Positions 58,457-64,000 of a stretch of DNA of 64,000 nt are shown piece by piece. The notes beneath the pieces were generated by a model. It was given only the letters and a program-made list of their open reading frames with translations, did not search any database and was not told where the DNA came from. The position numbers and the translations under genes are program-made. Source of the DNA: an uncultured Planctomycetota bacterium (lineage in GTDB: Bacteria > Planctomycetota > Phycisphaerae > UBA1845 > Fen-1342). The stretch lies in the NCBI GenBank assembly GCA_900696535.1, contig CAADGM010000016.1, positions 1-64,000 on the forward strand. The letters are read 5' to 3'. Numbering within the stretch: position 1 is the stretch's first letter; each line of letters opens with the position of its first letter.

Positions 58457-58547
58457 AGGGCAACTCCTTTGCGGTAGGACCGACAGCTCGCGCTGTCGGC
58501 TCAGAATCCAGGCGACGCCCGCGCGCCGGCTGAACGCAGCCGACCAC

Positions 58548-59720
58548 TCAATCCAACCACCTCTTCTCCCGCATCTTCCGCGGCAGGTACTCCTCCGTGA
58601 TGAAGCTGAAGTTCTTATTGCTCAGCGCTTCGAGCTCCAGCTTCACCCCCAGCCGCTCCATGTGCTGAATCTCGCGCTGCCAGGGCTTGCTCTGAAACCA
58701 CGGGTACGCGCGGATCTCCTTCGCACGCCGGCGGTCCTCGTCCGTCAGCGGCATCGGCACGTGGCTGGGGATGTCGAACTCGTCCGCGTCGAAGCTGCTC
58801 ATGCCAATGAAGCGGGCCGCGGGGATCGCCATCCGCTGGCTCTCGAACGCCAGGTTGATTGAGCCCTGCTTGACCACGCTGTAGATGTAGTAGCCCCACG
58901 GGTCGTTATCGACCAGCACGTACACCGGCAGCTTCAGTTCGTTGTGCATGCGGTAGACGAGCCGGCGGACGCCCCGCGGCGGCTGGCCCCCGCCGTGGAT
59001 GATCACGCATTGGTGCTTCTCCCAGAAGCGGTCCTTGTTGAAGCGCTGCCAAACCGCCCCCTTCTCGATCAGCAGGACAAACTGGGCCCGCGACTTCACG
59101 AACTGGATCACATCGGCCTCGACAATGCTCGGCACCGCCCAGCCGCCGGAGCCCATCGCCGTCAGGTCGATCGTGTCGCCGTTGTCGACGATCGTGAGCG
59201 GGCCGACCATGGCGCCCTTGGTCTCGGCGTGCACGCCCAGCTCCTCGCGCAGGGCCGAGACGGTGACCTCGATGTCCTCGATGATCGGGTCGCTCTCGGA
59301 CTGGTCGAGGAAGATCAGCTCGCGGCTGCGCGGCGTTCCGGGGGGCGTCTTGATCGGCACCTTGAGGTTGTAGAACAGGTCTCGCAGGCTGGTCGAGTCG
59401 CCGGCGTCGATCAGCCGCTTGCAGACCTCAGCCACACGGACGGTCTGCATGAACTTCTTGGCCTGGCTGCCTTCGCCCTTACGGCGGCCGAGCAGGCTGA
59501 AGAAGTACCGCCGCTGCGTCCCTCCCTGAAGTTCGATGATCCCCTTCTTCGCGTTGAACTGGACGTTGGAGAGCGTGCGTGCGGGGATGTCCACGAAGGG
59601 GTCGTCTGCGCCGCGCACGGTCTGCACGACCGAGCGGGCCAGCTTCACGATGCGCTCGCCCGCAGCCGCTCGATCGCGCCCGGAAGTCCCTCGACCCGCC
59701 TTCGCCTTCGACTTTGCCAC
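58548..59720 (-). CDS. top6A: DNA topoisomerase VI subunit A (Spo11-like)
   Basis: 390 residues, GTG start with AAGGAG 6 nt upstream. Winged-helix CAP domain with catalytic Tyr117 (SLRDLFYNLK) and a Toprim domain with Glu219 (LLIEKGAVW) and Asp271/Asp273 (VYVLVDNDPWGYY). The middle and end (SSFDADEFDIPSHVPMPLTDEDRRRAKEI, NKNFSFITEEYLPRK, landmarks) are as in archaeal Top6A. Topoisomerase VI relaxes and decatenates DNA as A2B2; the ATPase subunit B, normally adjacent, is not in this window upstream or downstream. Confidence 0.92.
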   Translation of the reverse strand: MAKSKAKAGRGTSGRDRAAAGERIVKLARSVVQTVRGADDPFVDIPARTLSNVQFNAKKGIIELQGGTQRRYFFSLLGRRKGEGSQAKKFMQTVRVAEVCKRLIDAGDSTSLRDLFYNLKVPIKTPPGTPRSRELIFLDQSESDPIIEDIEVTVSALREELGVHAETKGAMVGPLTIVDNGDTIDLTAMGSGGWAVPSIVEADVIQFVKSRAQFVLLIEKGAVWQRFNKDRFWEKHQCVIIHGGGQPPRGVRRLVYRMHNELKLPVYVLVDNDPWGYYIYSVVKQGSINLAFESQRMAIPAARFIGMSSFDADEFDIPSHVPMPLTDEDRRRAKEIRAYPWFQSKPWQREIQHMERLGVKLELEALSNKNFSFITEEYLPRKMREKRWLD

Positions 59721-59838
59721 GGGTTACTCCTTGCGATTCAGCGAGCAGCATAGTGCAGCCCAGCCGGCAGGTGGCCGGATAGGCCGGCTGTCAGGATTAC
59801 CGGGGTCGCGCGCCTGGTGGCAAGGGCGACCGGAGGCA

Positions 59839-59868
59839 GTACAAGACCGGCCTGGGGTCGGTCCCCCA
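59839..59868. repeat. Dispersed hairpin element, copy 2
   Basis: GTACAA, stem GACCGGCC (59845-59852), a 3-nt loop and GGTCGGTC (59856-59863), then CCCCA. Same layout as 15710-15739. Confidence 0.6.
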
Positions 59869-59907
59869 AAGTCCGGTGCTCCGGGGGCCGGCGGCCCGAT
59901 CAGCCCG

Positions 59908-61038
59908 TCAACGTACGCCGGCCTTCTGCTCGAGCTTGGGAAGCTGCTCGCGAAGCAGCTTGGCCTGCGGCGAGTCCGGGTAGCGGCCGATCAGCGTCTG
60001 CGCCCGGCGCAGGGCCTCGGTGTAGCGCTTCTGGTGAACGAGCTCGCGAATCTCGTGCTCCATCGCCTGTCGCGTCTGGATCTCGGCGTTGGCCTGGAGG
60101 ACCGGAAGCTGGAGCCGCAGGTCGCGGGCCTCGAGCGACTTGGGGAAGCGCTCCAGAACCTCCTCGACCGTGCGCAGCGCGTCGACCCAATTGCGCTGGT
60201 TGGTGAACTCCTGGGCGCGGGCCATCAGCCGGGTGCGCTCCTCCGCGGTCGCCTTGTCGCGCTGCGTGCTGACGCGGCGGACGAGCTCGGCGGCGGCCTC
60301 CGAATTGGGGTGGCGGTGCTGAGCCTCGAGGGCCGCGTTCGCGGCCCGGTCCCACGCGCCCAGCGCGATCATCTCGTCAACCTCGCGCGTGGCCCGTTCA
60401 ATGTCCTGGGCCTCGTACTTCATGCGGGCCTGCTCGACCTGCTCGGCGAGCGTGTCCCACACCGACAGCGCCGGGAACCGCAGGCGGGCATCCTCGACGC
60501 GGTGCCGGGCTTCATGCCAGTTGTGCTCGCGGAGCAGGACCGGAATGTCGCGCTCGAGCTGCTCGACCAGGGCCCGGCTCTCACCACGTGAACGCAGGTT
60601 CCGCTCGTGCTCGCTGAGCAGCGCGATGTCCCGCTGCTCGCGGACAAGGTGAACGAGCTGTTCGAGGAAGCGGGCCTGCTGATCCGCCTGCGGCGCTTCG
60701 GCACGCCCCCGCCGCCCCGTCGCAGCCGCCGATTCGGCGCTATCGCGCAGCACGGCATGGAGGTCGGCCCGCAGGTCCTCCGTGCGAATCACGATGCGGG
60801 CCTGCCCCCACAGCAGCGCCGCCCACGACCACCAGAACAGCGTCACCACGACGATCGTGGCCACGCCCAGCACGTGTCCGCCGGCGGGCAGCGTCATACT
60901 CGACAGAGAGTACGCCCCCACCAGCGCCCAGATCGCCCCCGCGATCGCCAGCAGAACGCTGCAGATGGTCAGCGCCGCCGCCGAGGCGCGGTTCTGATTG
61001 AGTGTGCCCGGGTCGTCGTCGAACTGAAACTCGGCCAT
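59908..61038 (-). CDS. Membrane protein with cytoplasmic TPR/coiled-coil domain
   Basis: 376 residues. Two membrane helices at the N-terminus (about 21-43 and 53-76), then a long helical region of repeated amphipathic pairs (about 115-370). Examples are REHNWHEARHRVEDARLRFPAL, LGAWDRAANAALEAQHRHPNSEAA and QKRYTEALRRAQTLIGRYPDSPQA (landmarks), read as diverged tetratricopeptide repeats. It is probably a scaffold. GGAGG lies before ATG 61038. It sits between top6A and the methyltransferase on the same strand, with no obvious functional link. Confidence 0.7.
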   Translation of the reverse strand: MAEFQFDDDPGTLNQNRASAAALTICSVLLAIAGAIWALVGAYSLSSMTLPAGGHVLGVATIVVVTLFWWSWAALLWGQARIVIRTEDLRADLHAVLRDSAESAAATGRRGRAEAPQADQQARFLEQLVHLVREQRDIALLSEHERNLRSRGESRALVEQLERDIPVLLREHNWHEARHRVEDARLRFPALSVWDTLAEQVEQARMKYEAQDIERATREVDEMIALGAWDRAANAALEAQHRHPNSEAAAELVRRVSTQRDKATAEERTRLMARAQEFTNQRNWVDALRTVEEVLERFPKSLEARDLRLQLPVLQANAEIQTRQAMEHEIRELVHQKRYTEALRRAQTLIGRYPDSPQAKLLREQLPKLEQKAGVR

Positions 61039-61159
61039 GTCCGCGACCTCCGATGCCTGCCCGATTATCAGGGGTTCGCGGTGCCTTGACTAGGGGCTCC
61101 ACCAACCGCGGCGGGCAACTCGCACAGCAGCTCGCCGGCAGCCCCGCAGTGGGCGACAA

Positions 61160-62263
61160 CTAGACGGCCGGCAGCAGCAGTGCCGGGTCCTCGCCGCCGC
61201 GGTGCGATGTCCGCCTGCGCCGCACGCGCTGAATGCGGCGCGCGTAGCGTTTCCCCTCGTTGGTCTCGTGGTTGCGGGCAACGAACGGACGGTCGTTCGG
61301 CAGCTTGGGCAGCAGCGGCGTCGAGGCGACGCTCTCGAGCATCCGGGCCACGTCACCGGCGGAGTACGCTCGGCCGGCGCGCTGACTGAGCGACGCCGCC
61401 ACGACCTGCATGGCGACCTTGTTCGGAAGCAGGTTCGACAGGCTCACCTTCGTTTCGCGGTAGAGTTGCAGCAGCATGTCCATGTGAAGCGGCGGCCACG
61501 CGTCACCCGCGGCCTGCGGCTCACGATGCTCCGGCAGCGACGCCAGCCGCGCGCGGACGTGGCGGCAATACTCCGACGATACGTCAATCCCAACGTATCG
61601 GCGGCCCAGGCGCGCGGCCGCGACCGCGGTCGTGCCACTGCCGACGAAGGGATCGAGCACGATGTCGCCGGGGTTGCTGCTGGCCATGACGATGCGCATC
61701 AGGAGCGCCTCGGGCATCTGGCAGCCGTGGAAGCCCGCCCGCTCGCGAAACGTGCCGCAGACGCGCGGGAACTCGTCCCACACGTCGTCGGGCAGGCGGC
61801 CCTTTCTGTCGGCCCGCAGGTCCTGGTACTCCGTGTGGCGGGCGCTGGGGAAACGAAGCAGGTGATCGTTGAACGTGAAGCGCTTCGCGTCCTTCGTGAA
61901 GTAGAAGATGTGCGTGTGGCTGCGGGCGAACTTCGTCCGCGCGTTCTGGCCGAACGCGTAGTGCCAGATGATCCAGTTCCGCAGGTGCAGACCCAGCGCC
62001 CGCCCCAGCACCCGGATGTCCGCCGCGAACTCGTCGCCGATGGCGATGTAAAACGAGCCGTCCGGCCGCAGCACCCGGCAGCACGCTTCCATCCAGGCAC
62101 GCGACCACGCCACGTACTCCGCGTCCGGCACGTCGTCGGCGTAGCGGTCGTAGACGTACCCGATATTGAATGGCGGGTCCGCAAAGACGAGGTGGACGCT
62201 CCCGGGCTCCCACTTGCCGAGGATCTTGACCGAATCGCCACAGTATATGGTGTCCGGATTCAT
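61160..62263 (-). CDS. Beta-class DNA methyltransferase (N4-cytosine or N6-adenine)
   Basis: 367 residues. Motif IV DPPFN comes near the N-terminus (LVFADPPFNIGYVYDRY) and SAM-binding motif I FVGSGT near residue 210 (VLDPFVGSGTTAVAA). This order makes it a beta-class enzyme like CcrM/HinfI-type methyltransferases. About 130 C-terminal residues, ending in a basic RRIQRVRRRR segment, could be a target-recognition or DNA-binding part. No restriction endonuclease is nearby, so it is an orphan or solitary methyltransferase here. GGGAG lies 5 nt before ATG 62263. Confidence 0.88.
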   Translation of the reverse strand: MNPDTIYCGDSVKILGKWEPGSVHLVFADPPFNIGYVYDRYADDVPDAEYVAWSRAWMEACCRVLRPDGSFYIAIGDEFAADIRVLGRALGLHLRNWIIWHYAFGQNARTKFARSHTHIFYFTKDAKRFTFNDHLLRFPSARHTEYQDLRADRKGRLPDDVWDEFPRVCGTFRERAGFHGCQMPEALLMRIVMASSNPGDIVLDPFVGSGTTAVAAARLGRRYVGIDVSSEYCRHVRARLASLPEHREPQAAGDAWPPLHMDMLLQLYRETKVSLSNLLPNKVAMQVVAASLSQRAGRAYSAGDVARMLESVASTPLLPKLPNDRPFVARNHETNEGKRYARRIQRVRRRRTSHRGGEDPALLLPAV

Positions 62264-62374
62264 AGACGCTCCCAAGCGGTGGTATATCGAACGGAGCTGC
62301 CAGAAACAAGCCCCGCCCCTCCAAGCCGACTAATCCTGCCCCGGGAACGCTTCCGCCGGCAGGCCCGCGCCGCG

Positions 62375-63004
62375 CTACGAACCCTGCGGAGCCGGCGCCG
62401 CGTCCCCTTCCACCCCGGTTGTCGGAACGCTCTCCGGGCCAGCGGGCGCGATCTCGACGCCGGACACGAGCCAGCGATCGCCCACGCGGCTCACGCGGAA
62501 CCGGAGGCGGCGAGTCTTCTCGCCATCGCTGACGAGCGCGTGCACTTCGGCCCGGCTCGGCGTGCTCGCCGGCGCGAGCGCCAGCCCGTCGTCACGCAGC
62601 GTCGGCAGGTAGTACGCTAGCATCGCCGACCACTGCTCCACGGTCTTGCGGACCGCGGCCGCCCCCAGCTTGCCCGCCGCGCCCGTGCTGAGGCCGTGCG
62701 CAGCCGCGATCTCGTCGCGCGCCGCCAGGTGCCAGGCGGCCTGCGCGATCGCCGCACGCGCTCGCCGCGGGTCGCGCGCCCGAGTTGACTCGACATCCTC
62801 GCGGAAGAACGTCACCAGCGCGCGGACCGTGTCGAGCGGCGACTCTGTCCCAATCCGCGCATCCGGCGGAGGCGGGGCGAGGTCCGCCGTGTCCGCTTCG
62901 CCGCAGCCGCCCGAGAGCATCAGCAGCGCCACGACGAGCGCCCCCCCAGCGACAGCGGAACCCAGACAGTTCGAGGCGTACTGCGCGACGCGTTGCATCA
63001 CCAT
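62375..63004 (-). CDS. Lipoprotein of unknown function
   Basis: 209 residues. A hydrophobic N-terminus ends in LSGGC, a good lipobox (lipid Cys at about residue 34), so the mature protein should be membrane-attached. The rest is a helical Ala/Arg-rich segment (about 55-145) and a small beta part (VHALVSDGEKTRRLRFRVSRVGDRWLVSGVEI, landmark). No family recognised. The start is only 3 nt past the metG stop, so it is the last gene of that transcript. ATG 62998 is an alternative start. Confidence 0.65.
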   Translation of the reverse strand: MVMQRVAQYASNCLGSAVAGGALVVALLMLSGGCGEADTADLAPPPPDARIGTESPLDTVRALVTFFREDVESTRARDPRRARAAIAQAAWHLAARDEIAAAHGLSTGAAGKLGAAAVRKTVEQWSAMLAYYLPTLRDDGLALAPASTPSRAEVHALVSDGEKTRRLRFRVSRVGDRWLVSGVEIAPAGPESVPTTGVEGDAAPAPQGS

Positions 63005-63007
63005 GAT

Positions 63008-64000
63008 CTAGCCCAGTGCATCCGGTTCGAGGTTGCTGAAGAGGAGAGTCGGCGGCCCGAGCGCGTGACCGGCCGAAAGCGGCGCTGGCGGAGACCACGT
63101 CGGCGCCTCGGTCGGCAGTCCCAACATGCCCTGGATCTTCGCCGTCACGCCCGGCATGAACGGCCAGCTCATCACCGCGAGCACCTGGATCGATCGGATG
63201 CAGGTGGCGATCGTCGCGGCACACTCGGCCAGGTCGGACTTTCGCGACGCCCACGGTGCACGCGCGCTGAAGTACTCGTTGCAGGCGCGGGCGAAGGCCA
63301 TCAGCGACTCCAGCCCAGCGCGAAATCGGCACTGCTCGAGGCAGGCGCCGACCTCGCGCAGCGACGCCTCCCCCCGAACGACGTGCTGACGATCCGCGTC
63401 CGTGGACGCACCGTCGTCGGGCACGCGGCCCTCGAAATAGCGGGCGGCGAACGTCAGCGCCCGGTTCACGAAGTTGCCGTAGGCCGCCACGAGCTCGGAG
63501 TTGTTCCGCGTGATGAACTCGGCAGGATCGAAGTAGGTCCGGGCGCCCTCGGGCGCGACGCTCGTCAGGTAGTAGCGCAGCGCGCTGGGATCGAGCCCCT
63601 TCTTGAGATACTCCTCGATCCACACGGGCGCATCCGGCGGCGTCGAGCTCTTGCTGATCTTGCGGGGCTCGCCGTCCACCCTCAGGTTGAGATAGCTGTT
63701 GGCAACGACGGCGTGCGGAAGCTGCCAACGGCCGTCGGCCATCAGCATCGCCGGCCACGTCAGGGCGTGGAAGACGGTGTTGTCCTCGCCGATGAAGTGG
63801 ACGATCGCCGTTTCCGGGTCGGCCCACCAGCGTTCGTACGCCCGCCAGTCGCCTTCGTGCAGCTTGCACCACTCCGCGGTGAACGACATGTAGCCGATGG
63901 GGGCGTCGAACCAGACGTAGAGCACCTTGCCCTTCGCGTCCGGATCATCCAGCGGCACGGGCACGCCCCAGGTGATGTCGCGCGTCATCGAGCGCTCGGG
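63008..64000 (-). CDS. metG: Methionyl-tRNA synthetase, 3' part (5' end beyond window)
   Basis: About 330 residues are in the window and the frame stays open to its edge. GKVLYVWFDAPIGYMSFTAEW, IVHFIGEDNTVFHALTWPAML and the KMSKS-type loop RKISKSS are MetRS landmarks, followed by the helical anticodon-binding domain (NSELVAAYGNFVNRAL). The HIGH motif and zinc-binding part lie outside. The end is about where Escherichia coli MetRS lacks its C-terminal dimer domain, so a monomeric form is likely. The downstream lipoprotein gene follows at once. Confidence 0.93.
   Translation of the reverse strand, partial: PERSMTRDITWGVPVPLDDPDAKGKVLYVWFDAPIGYMSFTAEWCKLHEGDWRAYERWWADPETAIVHFIGEDNTVFHALTWPAMLMADGRWQLPHAVVANSYLNLRVDGEPRKISKSSTPPDAPVWIEEYLKKGLDPSALRYYLTSVAPEGARTYFDPAEFITRNNSELVAAYGNFVNRALTFAARYFEGRVPDDGASTDADRQHVVRGEASLREVGACLEQCRFRAGLESLMAFARACNEYFSARAPWASRKSDLAECAATIATCIRSIQVLAVMSWPFMPGVTAKIQGMLGLPTEAPTWSPPAPLSAGHALGPPTLLFSNLEPDALG

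Noticed and set aside
61160-62263. Restriction-modification system
   Set aside because: Only the methyltransferase is present; the neighbours are a TPR membrane protein and a lipoprotein, not an endonuclease.

Overview
This window is GC-rich and densely coded on both strands. It looks like a chromosomal segment of a planctomycete-type bacterium, possibly a Phycisphaerae-like lineage. The supporting signs are secreted proteins ending in dockerin-like Asp/Asn-Gly calcium loops, Cys-rich GACCH modules and a choice-of-anchor-L domain. Others are membrane proteins with a CxxC...CPxCG zinc ribbon, DUF1573, MauE/rhodanese pairs, bacterial topoisomerase VI subunit A and oversized signal peptidases I. 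The lpxD end and lptB indicate a Gram-negative envelope. The assignment is inference from gene content only. I see no rRNA, tRNA, CRISPR array, transposase or prophage.

Layout. 1-5 kb: the end of lpxD, small lipoprotein/unknown genes, a thiamine-binding-like protein, a MauE/rhodanese pair and a membrane protein. 4.9-9.8 kb: an ABC ATPase with a very large FtsX-type permease, then a TPR protein. 9.8-10.4 kb: a dense repeat block. 10.4-15.4 kb: 2-hydroxyacid dehydrogenase, DUF1573 protein, rlmN and ilvE. 15.8-21.3 kb: a complete polyhydroxyalkanoate (PHA) locus, with phasin, phaE, phaC, a second reductase and phaB on the minus strand and phaR divergent. Three inverted repeats lie in the phaR/phasin gap. 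21.4-26 kb: twin zinc-ribbon membrane proteins, a hybrid histidine kinase and a diguanylate cyclase. 26.2-31 kb: two tandem signal peptidases I, lptB and a DUF167 gene. 31.2-36.4 kb: a large secreted Cys-rich protein, a polytopic membrane protein and archease.

36.7-41.7 kb: a five-gene set that looks like a metal-handling system. It joins a MacB/LolD-type ATPase and FtsX-type permease to a ZnuA-like binding protein and a NicO-type transporter. 41.8-49.4 kb: MalK-type ATPase, YggX, ThpR, a PfkB kinase, BirA, RarD, a pseudopilin and a DUF1569 protein. 49.4-58.2 kb: glnS carrying an in-frame repeat insertion, a serine-hydrolase lipoprotein with dockerin-like repeats, an aldehyde dehydrogenase, an M28 peptidase and a dipeptide-epimerase-like gene. 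58.3-64 kb: a hairpin tandem repeat, top6A, a coiled-coil/TPR protein, a beta-class DNA methyltransferase, a lipoprotein and the 3' part of metG.

Two features cut across the window. Structured palindromic repeats sit mostly between convergent genes, and one repeat type also occurs inside glnS. Several genes lacking a Shine-Dalgarno sequence have a -10-like TANNNT hexamer exactly 7 nt before the ATG, two of them with a good -35 box. That suggests leaderless transcription.
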